Source: Granulicatella adiacens
GTDB lineage: Bacteria > Bacillota > Bacilli > Lactobacillales > Aerococcaceae
NCBI GenBank assembly: GCA_018364485.1
Contig: JAGZLX010000030.1
Span: 1-21,845, forward strand
DNA length: 21,845 nucleotides
Direction of reading: 5' to 3'
Shown: piece after piece, positions 8,083 to 15,537 of the stretch
Numbering within the stretch: position 1 is the first letter of the stretch
Layout of the letters: each line of letters begins with the position of its first letter
Notes under the pieces: model-generated
The model's database searches: none
What the model was told of the DNA's origin: nothing
Seen by the model: only the letters and a program-made list of their open reading frames with translations
Made by a program: the position numbers and the translations under genes

Positions 8083-8796
8083 ATGGAAGCAACGCCAAAA
8101 GTGGTTGAGATTTTTGGATTGTCGTTTTCAGTTCCGATTTTGATTTCATGTGGGGTTAGTGTTTTACTAATCACATTGTTTACAATTTTTGCCTCAAGGA
8201 AGGTTTCGATGAAGCCTGGTAAGTTGCAAAATGCTTTAGAAGCTCTTATGGACTTCACGAAGGGTATTGTAAACAGTGCAGTTGATGAGAAAACAGCACA
8301 AACGTATTATTTATACATTTTCTCACTGTTTTCTTTTGTACTAGTCGCTAATATGGTTGGGCTAATTATCTTTATTCACTATGAAGATCACAGCTATTTT
8401 GCCAGTCCAACAGCTAGCCCGATAGTATGTTTAGCCTTAGCGCTTATGACAACATTAATCGCACATTATTCTGGTGTACAGAAAATGGGACTCAAAGGAT
8501 ATATTCAACATTCTTACTTAAGTCCAATGTCGATAATGCTCCCAATCAAATTGATTGAAGAGTTTACGAACACAATTACGTTGGCATTCCGTCTCTACGG
8601 AAATATTTATGCCGGCGAAGTGTTATTAGGATTGATTGTGATGTTCTCATCCGCAGCAGGACTAATAACCTATATTCTTGCAATTCCACTAGGAGTAGTA
8701 TGGCAAGGATTTTCAGTGGTAATTGGAGCTATTCAAGCGTACGTATTCTGTACGTTGACAATGGTTTACATCTCACATAAAGTAATGAAACATTAA
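8083..8796 (+). CDS. atpB: F1Fo ATP synthase subunit a
   Basis: Subunit a forms the half-channels through which protons reach the c ring in the membrane. The 237-residue protein has about five hydrophobic helices. Its signature is in the fourth, LIEEFTNTITLAFRLYGN (157-174), with the essential Arg170, and a final-helix Gln218 matches the conserved Gln of this family. AAAGGAGGGG lies 11 nt before the ATG. It is the first gene of the atp operon here. No atpI is found between upp and atpB, unlike the Bacillus order. Confidence 0.97.
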   Translation: MEATPKVVEIFGLSFSVPILISCGVSVLLITLFTIFASRKVSMKPGKLQNALEALMDFTKGIVNSAVDEKTAQTYYLYIFSLFSFVLVANMVGLIIFIHYEDHSYFASPTASPIVCLALALMTTLIAHYSGVQKMGLKGYIQHSYLSPMSIMLPIKLIEEFTNTITLAFRLYGNIYAGEVLLGLIVMFSSAAGLITYILAIPLGVVWQGFSVVIGAIQAYVFCTLTMVYISHKVMKH

Positions 8797-8819
8797 TTTT
8801 AAGAAATGAGGAATTTATA

Positions 8820-9035
8820 ATGACAGAATTAGCAGCAGCAATCGCAGTAGCAGGAGCAGCTTTAGCAGCAGCCTTTGGTAACCAAGCAGTTATCGTAAAA
8901 ACAATTGAATCAATGACACGCCAACCAGAAATGAGCAATGAATTACGTTCAACAATGTTCATCGGGGTTGCCTTAATCGAAGCGATGCCAATCTTCGCCG
9001 TATTAATCGCTCTTATCCTTGTATTCGTTAAATAA
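8820..9035 (+). CDS. atpE: F1Fo ATP synthase subunit c
   Basis: Subunit c forms the rotor ring, a hairpin of two membrane helices with a loop ending in RQPE (34-37). The ion carrier is Glu54 in ALIEAMPIF, followed by Pro57 (ExxP, as in Bacillus c subunits). Positions facing the sodium site of Na+ enzymes are Asn21 and Ala55 instead of Gln and Ser, so proton use is more likely. Helix 1 is unusual: where most c subunits have GxGxGxG, this one reads A16-x-A18-x-G20-x-Q22. Length (71) is normal. The ATG overlaps the stop of a four-codon reading frame, and GAGG is 9 nt upstream. Confidence 0.97.
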   Translation: MTELAAAIAVAGAALAAAFGNQAVIVKTIESMTRQPEMSNELRSTMFIGVALIEAMPIFAVLIALILVFVK

Positions 9036-9054
9036 TCCAACAAATGGAATTATT
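9031..9054 (+). other. Small stem-loop after atpE
   Basis: AATAATCCA (9031-9039) can pair with TGGAATTATT (9045-9054) with one bulge and a 5-nt loop. It begins at the atpE stop codon and has no T run. It could stabilise the 3' end of an atpE message segment, but it is short and AT-rich and may be incidental. Confidence 0.3.
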
Positions 9055-9075
9055 GTCGCAAAGGAGGGGTGAGAG

Positions 9076-9588
9076 ATGTTTGAAGTAATGTTATCAGGTA
9101 ATGTCAGTACAGTTTTAGGCGATACTTTAGTCGTATTAATTTCAATGACGTTGTTACTATTCTTGGTGAAATTCTTTTCTTGGGATAAAGTGAATGCCAT
9201 GTTAGAAGCACGTCGAGATAAAATTGCTAAAGATTTAGACGAAGCCGCTGAAAAAAGAAAATCAGCTGAAGAAATTCAGGCCAATGCCAACGAAATTATT
9301 CATAACGCAGAAGTGAAAGGTAGCGAAATCTTAGATAACGCTCGTGAAGCAGCTTCAAAAACGCAAGATGAAATGATTAAAGAAGGTAAAGATGTGGTCT
9401 CTCGCATGAAAGCTGATGGACAACGTGAAGTCGATTCAATGAAACAACGTGCCATTGCGCAAGTGCAAGATGATATTGTAGACCTATCGGTTCAACTTGC
9501 TAGTCAAATTCTTGAAAAAGAAGTGACAAAAGAGAAACATCAAGAAGTAATTGAAGCCTTCATTAAGGGGTTGGAAAATAATGGTTAA
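9076..9588 (+). CDS. atpF: F1Fo ATP synthase subunit b
   Basis: Subunit b is the peripheral stalk that holds F1 static against the rotor. The 170-residue protein has one N-terminal membrane helix (about 16-36, ending in LVKFFSW) and then a long charged, alanine- and glutamate-rich coiled coil to about residue 150, which is the family layout. The ATG at 9076 follows AAAGGAGGGG by 7 nt; an internal Met5 is less likely. The 3' end overlaps atpH by 8 bp. Confidence 0.96.
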   Translation: MFEVMLSGNVSTVLGDTLVVLISMTLLLFLVKFFSWDKVNAMLEARRDKIAKDLDEAAEKRKSAEEIQANANEIIHNAEVKGSEILDNAREAASKTQDEMIKEGKDVVSRMKADGQREVDSMKQRAIAQVQDDIVDLSVQLASQILEKEVTKEKHQEVIEAFIKGLENNG

Positions 9589-10123
9589 ATATCATAAAGA
9601 TATCGTTAAAGAAGCCAGCCATTTTTATGCGAAGGCAAAATTCGAAGGGCACTTAGAGCAGGTGACGAATGAACTCCAAGCAATTTTAGCAGGAATTCAA
9701 AATACTTCGACGTTTAGACAGATGATGCATTTAGAGCATGTCTCTTATGACAAAAAGTTATCTGTATTAGAATCAGCATTTGGACATTTATCAAAAGAAA
9801 CGCAAGAGTACTTAGCAACATTCCCGTCTGAAGATGGTTCAATGAATATTGTAGAAGCACTCGAAGCGTTCTTAGATATTTACAATGCTAACAAATTAGA
9901 GATTGTTTCTGCGATTCCTTTAACGAATGAGCAGATGGATCGTATTGCAACTGCATTCCAAAATAAAACACATAAAGAATTTGATTCTTGGGTGAATACC
10001 GTTGATCCTTCAGTGATTGGTGGCGTTCAAATTAAGACAAAAGAGTATTTATTAGATGGAACGATTGCAAACAAACTAAAACAATTCAAAGAGAAAATTA
10101 GCCAAACAGGATTAAAGAGGTGA
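9581..10123 (+). CDS. atpH: F1Fo ATP synthase subunit delta
   Basis: Delta joins the top of F1 to the b stalk. The chosen ATG at 9581 gives 180 residues starting MVKYHKDIVKEASHFY, the expected N-terminal helical domain, and AAGGGG lies 10 nt upstream. A TTG start 30 bp earlier keeps the frame open but would add ten residues foreign to the family. The C-terminal signature is clear in DPSVIGGVQIK and LLDGTIANKLKQF. It overlaps the atpF stop by 8 bp, so translation is likely coupled. Confidence 0.95.
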   Translation: MVKYHKDIVKEASHFYAKAKFEGHLEQVTNELQAILAGIQNTSTFRQMMHLEHVSYDKKLSVLESAFGHLSKETQEYLATFPSEDGSMNIVEALEAFLDIYNANKLEIVSAIPLTNEQMDRIATAFQNKTHKEFDSWVNTVDPSVIGGVQIKTKEYLLDGTIANKLKQFKEKISQTGLKR

Positions 10124-10136
10124 GATGGCATAAATG
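10114..10136 (+). promoter_or_regulatory. Ribosome site and start choice for atpA
   Basis: GAGGTGA (10117-10123) is 10 nt before the ATG at 10134. Between them lies ATG-GCA-TAA (10125-10133), a two-codon frame whose stop directly abuts the atpA ATG. Its own ATG is only 1 nt from the ribosome site, too close for good initiation, so 10134 is preferred. Confidence 0.7.
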
Positions 10137-11642
10137 GAAATGAGTAATATTACAGCGAGAATTCGTGACCAAATCGCTTCTTTTGAAACGAAAGAACAGA
10201 TTGAAGAAATCGGTGAAGTTTCCTTCATCGGGGACGGAATTGCTCGTGTCATCGGTCTTACAAATGTAATGGCTGGAGAATTAGTAGAATTTGAAAATGG
10301 CGCCTACGGGATGGCCCAAAACTTAGAAAAAAACGATGTTGGTGTCATCATCTTCGGAGGATATGAAAATATCCATGAAGGAGAACCTGTTAAACGTACA
10401 GGACGTATCCTTGATGTTCCAGTAGGAGATGCATTGATTGGTCGTGTTGTAGATGCGTTAGGTCGTCCAATTGACGGTCTTGGTGCTATCGAAACAACAA
10501 AGAAACGTCCAGTAGAAAATGAAGCACCTGGCGTTATGCAACGTCAAAGTGTAAAACAATCATTACCTACAGGGTTAAAAGTAGTCGATGCGTTGGTTCC
10601 AATTGGTAAAGGGCAACGTGAGTTAATCATCGGTGACCGTAAAACTGGTAAAACAAGTATTGCAGTGGATGCAATTTTGAACCAAAAAGGTAAGAATACA
10701 TTATGTATTTATGTAGCCATTGGTCAAAAAGAATCTACGGTTAAAGCTCTTGTTGAAACGTTAAAACGTTACGGAGCAATGGAATATACAACGGTTGTAT
10801 CAGCGAGCGCTTCTCAACCAGCACCAATGCTTTACATTGCACCATATGCAGGTACTGCAATGGGTGAAGAGTGGATGTATCAAGGACGCGATGTATTAAT
10901 CGTGTATGATGATTTATCAAAACAAGCTGCGGCATATCGTGAAATTTCCCTATTACTTCGTCGTCCACCAGGTCGTGAAGCATATCCAGGGGATGTATTC
11001 TACTTGCACTCACGTTTACTAGAACGTGCAGCAAAATTAAGTGATGAATTAGGAGCAGGGTCATTAACAGCCTTACCAATCATCGAAACACAAGCCGGAG
11101 ATATTTCTGCATATATCCCAACAAACGTAATCTCTATTACAGATGGACAAATCTTCCTAGAAAGTGATTTATTCTACTCAGGGGTACGTCCAGGGTTATC
11201 TGCCGGATTATCTGTATCGCGTGTTGGGGGTTCTGCCCAAATTAAAGCGATGAAAAAAGTTTCTGGTACATTACGTATCGACTTAGCAAGTTACCGTGAG
11301 TTAGAAGCCTTCACACAATTCGGTTCTGACTTAGATGCGGCAACTCAACAAAAATTAAATCGTGGTAAACGTACAGTTGAAGTCTTGAAACAAGATGTTC
11401 ACCAACCATTACCAATCGAGTATCAAGTATCGATTTTATTTGCTTTAACACATGGTTTATTAGATGCGATTCCAATCGACCGTATTAAATCATTTGAAAA
11501 AGCGTTATATCAACATTTAGAAAGCGAACATAGAGATTTATTGAATGAAATCCGCGATCAACATGTGATTTCGGATGAAGAGAAATTCTACAAAGTGATT
11601 GAGAGTTTCAAACAAATTCATTTATTTGAACGTGTTCAATAA
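10134..11642 (+). CDS. atpA: F1Fo ATP synthase subunit alpha
   Basis: Alpha is the regulatory, non-catalytic nucleotide-binding subunit of F1, three per complex. The 502-residue protein has the usual beta-barrel start, the P-loop GDRKTGKTS (167-175; Lys170 replaces the commoner Gln), the AAYREISLLLRRPPGREAYPGD region (about 266-287), and SRVGGSAQ (362-369) with the arginine finger Arg363. Length is standard. Initiation could also be at Met3 (10140), which would differ by only two residues. It follows atpH by 10 bp. Confidence 0.97.
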   Translation: MEMSNITARIRDQIASFETKEQIEEIGEVSFIGDGIARVIGLTNVMAGELVEFENGAYGMAQNLEKNDVGVIIFGGYENIHEGEPVKRTGRILDVPVGDALIGRVVDALGRPIDGLGAIETTKKRPVENEAPGVMQRQSVKQSLPTGLKVVDALVPIGKGQRELIIGDRKTGKTSIAVDAILNQKGKNTLCIYVAIGQKESTVKALVETLKRYGAMEYTTVVSASASQPAPMLYIAPYAGTAMGEEWMYQGRDVLIVYDDLSKQAAAYREISLLLRRPPGREAYPGDVFYLHSRLLERAAKLSDELGAGSLTALPIIETQAGDISAYIPTNVISITDGQIFLESDLFYSGVRPGLSAGLSVSRVGGSAQIKAMKKVSGTLRIDLASYRELEAFTQFGSDLDAATQQKLNRGKRTVEVLKQDVHQPLPIEYQVSILFALTHGLLDAIPIDRIKSFEKALYQHLESEHRDLLNEIRDQHVISDEEKFYKVIESFKQIHLFERVQ

Positions 11643-11666
11643 GCGTAGAAAGGAGAGGTGACCTGA

Positions 11667-12599
11667 ATGACGGCTTCCTTAAATGATTTAAAGAAGAGAA
11701 TTGTTTCAACAAAGAAAACAAGTCAAATCACTAGCGCCATGCAGATGGTCTCTGCAGCAAAATTAGCCAAATCAGAGCAAACAGTGCGTCACTATCAAGA
11801 CTACGCTCAAAAAATCCGTGAAGTTGTAACTCACTTACTATACGCAAATCACAATAAAGAAGAGGTTGTCGATGAAACGTCAGAGGACGGGGAAGTAGTA
11901 ACTTCTTTTATCGATTATCACGACTTATTAATTGAACGTCCGGTTAAAAAGACTGGATACTTAGTGATTTCATCTGATCAAGGACTTGCTGGGAGTTACA
12001 ACTCTTCCATTTTCCAATCAACAAGAGAAATGTTAGAGTTAGACCACCAATCAAAAGATGAATATGTCATCTTAACGATTGGGGATGCTGCAAGTCGCTT
12101 CTTCAAAAAGATGGGAGTGGATGTGCGTCTTGAAATTAACGACGTATCCGATATTCCAACCTTTGAAGAAGTAAGAAAGATTGTGTCAAGTGCGGTCCAA
12201 ATGTTCCGTGACGGCGAATTTGATGAATTTTACGTTTGCTATAATCACCATGTAAACGCGCTTTTATCAAACTACCGTGTTGAAAAAATGTTACCAATTA
12301 TCGACTTAGATGCTGAAGAAGCAAAAGAGTACGAATTGGATTATATTTTTGAACCGAACAAGGAAATTATTATGGACATCTTGCTTCCACAATATGCGGA
12401 ATCGCTTATTTACGGAGCCATTATCGATGCCAAATCAGCAGAACATGCGTCTCGTATGACTGCGATGAGAAGTGCGACTGATAATGCGAAAGATTTAATC
12501 AGTAACTTAACACAAGATTTGAACCAGAGACGACAAGCGCAAATTACACAAGAAATTACAGAAATTGTCGGTGGAGCAGCCGCTCTGGAAGAACATTAG
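11667..12599 (+). CDS. atpG: F1Fo ATP synthase subunit gamma
   Basis: Gamma is the central rotor shaft. The N-terminal helix (about 1-55, SLNDLKKRIVSTKKTSQITS) and the C-terminal helix ending in ITEIVGGAAALEE show the two-helix coiled coil expected. SSDQGLAGSYN lies near 107-117. At 310 residues it is slightly longer than the 285-290 common in bacteria. The extra length is mostly an acidic segment around residues 67-85, a variable surface region. GAGGTGA (11655-11661) precedes the ATG. GTG-ACC-TGA abuts the ATG in the same way as a short frame does at atpA. Confidence 0.97.
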   Translation: MTASLNDLKKRIVSTKKTSQITSAMQMVSAAKLAKSEQTVRHYQDYAQKIREVVTHLLYANHNKEEVVDETSEDGEVVTSFIDYHDLLIERPVKKTGYLVISSDQGLAGSYNSSIFQSTREMLELDHQSKDEYVILTIGDAASRFFKKMGVDVRLEINDVSDIPTFEEVRKIVSSAVQMFRDGEFDEFYVCYNHHVNALLSNYRVEKMLPIIDLDAEEAKEYELDYIFEPNKEIIMDILLPQYAESLIYGAIIDAKSAEHASRMTAMRSATDNAKDLISNLTQDLNQRRQAQITQEITEIVGGAAALEEH

Positions 12600-12607
12600 G
12601 ATTTTAG

Positions 12608-12625
12608 AAGGAGGAAAATGGATTG
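12608..12625 (+). promoter_or_regulatory. Ribosome site deciding the TTG start of atpD
   Basis: AAGGAGG (12608-12614) is 8 nt before TTG at 12623, which begins the family N-terminus. The ATG at 12618 is closer but reads ATG-GAT-TGA and stops at once, so it cannot start atpD. Confidence 0.85.
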
Positions 12626-14047
12626 AGAACTGGAAAGATTTTACAAGTTGTAGGGCCAGTTGTAGACGTGGTATTTCCTTTAGAAGAAGGCGTTCCAGAT
12701 ATTCATAATGCATTACAAGTTGTGAAAACAGCCAATGATGGTAGCGAAAAAACTGTTACTTTGGAAACTGCTGTAGAATTAGGGGACGGTGCAGTTCGTA
12801 CGATCGCCATGGAATCTACCGATGGTTTGCAACGTGGCATGAAAGTGGTGGACTTAGGACGCACAATTAGCGTTCCAGTGGGACCTGAAACATTAGGCCG
12901 TGTCTTCAACGTTCTTGGAGATACAATCGACTTGAAGGAACCATTCCCAGCAGATTTCACAAGACATGAAATCCATAAACCAGCACCAAAATTTGAAGAA
13001 TTAAACAGTCAATACGAAATTCTACAAACAGGGATTAAAGTTATTGACCTTTTAGCACCATATCTTAAAGGTGGTAAAATCGGTTTATTCGGTGGTGCCG
13101 GTGTAGGGAAAACCGTATTAATTCAAGAATTGATTCATAATATTGCCGAAGAACTTGGTGGTATTTCAGTATTTACTGGGGTAGGGGAACGTACTCGTGA
13201 AGGGAACGACCTTTACCATGAAATGCAAGAGTCAGGTGTATCTGCTAAAACAGCGATGGTGTTTGGACAAATGAACGAACCACCAGGAGCTCGTATGCGT
13301 GTAGCACTTACAGGTTTAACAATTGCGGAATACTTCCGTGATATGGAAAAACAAGACGTGCTTTTATTCATCGATAACATTTATCGTTTCACACAAGCAG
13401 GTTCAGAAGTATCAGCCCTACTTGGACGTATGCCTTCTGCCGTAGGGTATCAACCAACACTTGCAACTGAAATGGGTCAATTACAAGAACGTATCAGTTC
13501 AACTAAAGACGGATCTATTACATCTATTCAAGCGATTTACGTGCCTGCCGATGACTATACTGACCCGGCTCCAGCAACAACATTCGCCCACTTAGATGCA
13601 ACTACAAACTTAGAGCGTCGTTTAACAGAACAAGGGATTTATCCAGCGGTGGATCCACTTGCTTCAACTTCAAGTGCCCTAACTCCAGAAATTGTTGGGG
13701 AAGAACACTATGAAGTAGCGATGAAAGTACAACAAATGCTTCAACGTTATCGTGAATTACAAGACATCATTGCCATCTTAGGGATTGATGAATTGTCAGA
13801 TAGCGAAAAAGTCATTGTAAACCGTGCAAGAAGAATTCAATTCTTCTTATCACAAAACTTCCACGTTGCCGAAGCATTTACAGGACAACCTGGTTCATAT
13901 GTTCCAATTAAAGACACGGTTCGTGGATTTAAAGGAATAATCGATGGTTTATATGATGATATTCCAGAAGATATGTTCCGTAACGTAGGACCAATCGAAG
14001 ACGTGATTAAAAAAGCTAAAGCAGCAGGGTTTTATGGAGGAAACTAA
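12623..14047 (+). CDS. atpD: F1Fo ATP synthase subunit beta
   Basis: Beta carries the catalytic sites for ATP synthesis or hydrolysis. The 474-residue protein has the P-loop GGAGVGKT (157-164), the catalytic Glu189 in VGERTREGND, the Walker B LLFIDNIYRF (247-256) and the C-terminal DELSD (contacting gamma) in IIAILGIDELSDSEK. Tyr254 replaces the Phe usual in DNIFRF, a mild change. The start is TTG, fixed by ribosome-site spacing and by an upstream ATG that stops after two codons. Only 2 bp separate it from atpC. Confidence 0.98.
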   Translation: MRTGKILQVVGPVVDVVFPLEEGVPDIHNALQVVKTANDGSEKTVTLETAVELGDGAVRTIAMESTDGLQRGMKVVDLGRTISVPVGPETLGRVFNVLGDTIDLKEPFPADFTRHEIHKPAPKFEELNSQYEILQTGIKVIDLLAPYLKGGKIGLFGGAGVGKTVLIQELIHNIAEELGGISVFTGVGERTREGNDLYHEMQESGVSAKTAMVFGQMNEPPGARMRVALTGLTIAEYFRDMEKQDVLLFIDNIYRFTQAGSEVSALLGRMPSAVGYQPTLATEMGQLQERISSTKDGSITSIQAIYVPADDYTDPAPATTFAHLDATTNLERRLTEQGIYPAVDPLASTSSALTPEIVGEEHYEVAMKVQQMLQRYRELQDIIAILGIDELSDSEKVIVNRARRIQFFLSQNFHVAEAFTGQPGSYVPIKDTVRGFKGIIDGLYDDIPEDMFRNVGPIEDVIKKAKAAGFYGGN

Positions 14048-14049
14048 AG

Positions 14050-14475
14050 ATGGCTGAACATGAATTACTGGTCGTTGTCACAACACCAGAAGGAAAAGTG
14101 TATAACCATCGTTCCTATTCTGTGAGTGCCGATGCAGTCGATGGCGGAATCACCATACTACCGCATCATGCTCCAATCATGCTTCCTTTAAAAATCGGTG
14201 CACTTCGAGTGAAACGATTCTTAGAGGATTCACCAACTGATTATATTGCAATCGGTGGTGGAGTAATGGAAGTGCGGGATAATGTCGTAACGATTATTGC
14301 CAACGTGGCTGAGCGTGCAAGAGACATTGATGTGACTCGTGCAGAACAAGCCAAAGATAAAGCTGAAAAAGTGATTAGCGATAGTAGTCGTTCTCAAAGT
14401 GATGTAGAGCGTGCGAAAATCGCTTTAAGCAAGGCAATTAACCGTATTGGTGTTTCTAAACATAGAAGAAAATAA
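14050..14475 (+). CDS. atpC: F1Fo ATP synthase subunit epsilon
   Basis: Epsilon is part of the rotor and modulates ATPase activity. The 141-residue protein has the N-terminal beta-sandwich (about 1-85, with GGITILPHHAPIMLPLKIG) and a C-terminal pair of helices rich in Ala, Lys and Glu (about 90-135), which is the inhibitory arm in other bacteria. GGAGG (14036-14040) precedes the ATG at 14050. It is the last gene of the operon, followed after 3-4 bp by a strong terminator. Confidence 0.96.
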   Translation: MAEHELLVVVTTPEGKVYNHRSYSVSADAVDGGITILPHHAPIMLPLKIGALRVKRFLEDSPTDYIAIGGGVMEVRDNVVTIIANVAERARDIDVTRAEQAKDKAEKVISDSSRSQSDVERAKIALSKAINRIGVSKHRRK

Positions 14476-14477
14476 AT

Positions 14478-14510
14478 AAGAGAGGATGATTTCATCCTCT
14501 CTTTTATTGT
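14478..14510 (+). terminator. Terminator of the atp operon
   Basis: AGAGAGGATGA (14479-14489) pairs perfectly with 14492-14502 around a TT turn and is followed by TTTTATTGTT. It starts next to the atpC stop codon. Confidence 0.9.
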
Positions 14511-14517
14511 TAGAACG

Positions 14518-14551
14518 AAAAACACTAGCAGAGAATTCTGCTAGTGTTTTT
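14518..14551. terminator. Bidirectional terminator between atpC and the tlpA-like gene
   Basis: A 14-bp perfect stem (14518-14531 with 14538-14551, loop AGAATT) is flanked by A and T runs on both sides. It can stop the converging transcript of the minus-strand redox cluster and any readthrough from atpC. Confidence 0.9.
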
Positions 14552-14555
14552 AATT

Positions 14556-15047
14556 TTATAAGATTTCTTTGATGTAAGTTTCGAGTTCTTCTTGAGTCAG
14601 AACACCGGCCGTTTTTTTAACAATCTTTCCATCTTTATCGACAAAGATTAGGGTTGGAATTTCTGTAATCTCATGATATTTTTGGAAGCTTGAGTCAACG
14701 TCTGAATAATAGTTGAGGGAAAGAGAATGCTCCTTTAAGTATTTCTTTCCGTTCTCAATCGGTTCTTTCTGACTAATCATCGCTACACCAACAAATTCAA
14801 CTTTGTCTGCATATTTTTCTTTTAATGTATTTAAAATTGGGAGCTCTTGTTGGCAATCTGGACACCAACTTGCCCAAGCGTAGTAGACTGTTGGTTTTCC
14901 GTTAAAGTCTTTTTCAGTTAATTTCTTTCCGCTAGCGTCTTGGAATACGACGTTTGCATCAGCAGGTTTGCTGCTTGATGGTAATAAATAAAATGTCGCC
15001 AAGCCAACAACAAAAAGAGCTGCAAGAGCCAATAATAGTTTTTTCAT
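14556..15047 (-). CDS. TlpA/ResA-like membrane-anchored thioredoxin
   Basis: A thiol-disulfide oxidoreductase of the TlpA/ResA group, predicted to act outside the membrane. The N-terminal 22 residues are a hydrophobic signal anchor (MKKLLLALAALFVVGLATFY) with no lipobox cysteine, so it is probably tethered. The active site is WCPDC (61-65) and the cis-proline is Pro131 in EIPTLIF; the fold continues to the end at residue 163. AAAGAGGA lies on the minus strand 4-11 nt before the ATG. It is the last gene of the minus-strand cluster, 18 bp after the flavin split-barrel gene. The partner it reduces or oxidises cannot be read from the sequence. Confidence 0.9.
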   Translation of the reverse strand: MKKLLLALAALFVVGLATFYLLPSSSKPADANVVFQDASGKKLTEKDFNGKPTVYYAWASWCPDCQQELPILNTLKEKYADKVEFVGVAMISQKEPIENGKKYLKEHSLSLNYYSDVDSSFQKYHEITEIPTLIFVDKDGKIVKKTAGVLTQEELETYIKEIL

Positions 15048-15065
15048 AAAATCCTCTTTCTATTT

Positions 15066-15491
15066 TTATTCGTGAATATCAAACACGTATTTGTGGCCTT
15101 GTGTTAGGCTATGGTAGAATCCTTTACCGTCATATAAGTGGAATACTTGTACTCCAGCAATGTCTTCTTCGTTAGGGTAAACATCTTTAACGAATGGGTT
15201 ATCTTTAAGCACTTCTTCAAGACGTTCACGACCAATTTTTTTTACAACACCTTCGATACGAATTACTTGGATTAAGTAGTCCTCGCTCTTCATAGCAGTA
15301 ATGGCAACTTTTTGGTTGTTTTGCAGTTGTTTGTAGAAGTTTGTTTTTGGACTTGTCATAAAGAACACGCCTTTTTCGTTTGCAACACCAATATGGATAT
15401 GACGTGCATGAGGTTGGTTGTTCTCATCAGCAGTCGCAATAACAGCTACATTCATTTCTTCTAAAATACGTAAAATTTCATTGACTTCCAT
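15066..15491 (-). CDS. Pyridoxamine 5'-phosphate oxidase-family flavin-binding protein
   Basis: The 141-residue protein has the single split-barrel domain of the PNPOx-like FMN-binding family: AVIATADENNQPHARHIHIG (16-35), the FFMTSPKTNFYKQLQNN block (43-59), and VIRIEGVVKKI. Members bind FMN or F420 and act as small oxidoreductases or carry unknown roles; true PNP oxidase activity is unlikely because the dedicated C-terminal signature is missing. AGGAG lies 9-13 nt before the ATG. It lies 46 bp downstream of gpx and 18 bp upstream of the TlpA-like gene, which suggests a redox-related role. The substrate is unknown. Confidence 0.85.
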   Translation of the reverse strand: MEVNEILRILEEMNVAVIATADENNQPHARHIHIGVANEKGVFFMTSPKTNFYKQLQNNQKVAITAMKSEDYLIQVIRIEGVVKKIGRERLEEVLKDNPFVKDVYPNEEDIAGVQVFHLYDGKGFYHSLTQGHKYVFDIHE

Positions 15492-15519
15492 GGTGATTTC
15501 TCCTAACTGTTTTCTTTTT

Positions 15520-15528
15520 ATTTTATCA
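15520..15528 (-). promoter_or_regulatory. Possible internal promoter before the flavin split-barrel gene
   Basis: On the minus strand TG-A-TAAAAT forms an extended -10, 29 bp before the ATG. The surrounding 12-mer is identical to that in the glyA promoter. No clear -35 is visible. It would let the last two genes of the cluster be expressed apart from gpx. Confidence 0.35.
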
Positions 15529-15537
15529 CAGATTGTT

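Noticed and set aside
7977..8258. Minus-strand frame of 93 codons over the upp-atpB gap
   Set aside because: It covers the terminator hairpin and the atpB start in antisense, has no ribosome site and no recognisable protein features.
9551..9580. Longer atpH start at a TTG inside atpF
   Set aside because: The ten added residues do not resemble delta subunits, and the ATG at 9581 has a suitable ribosome site.
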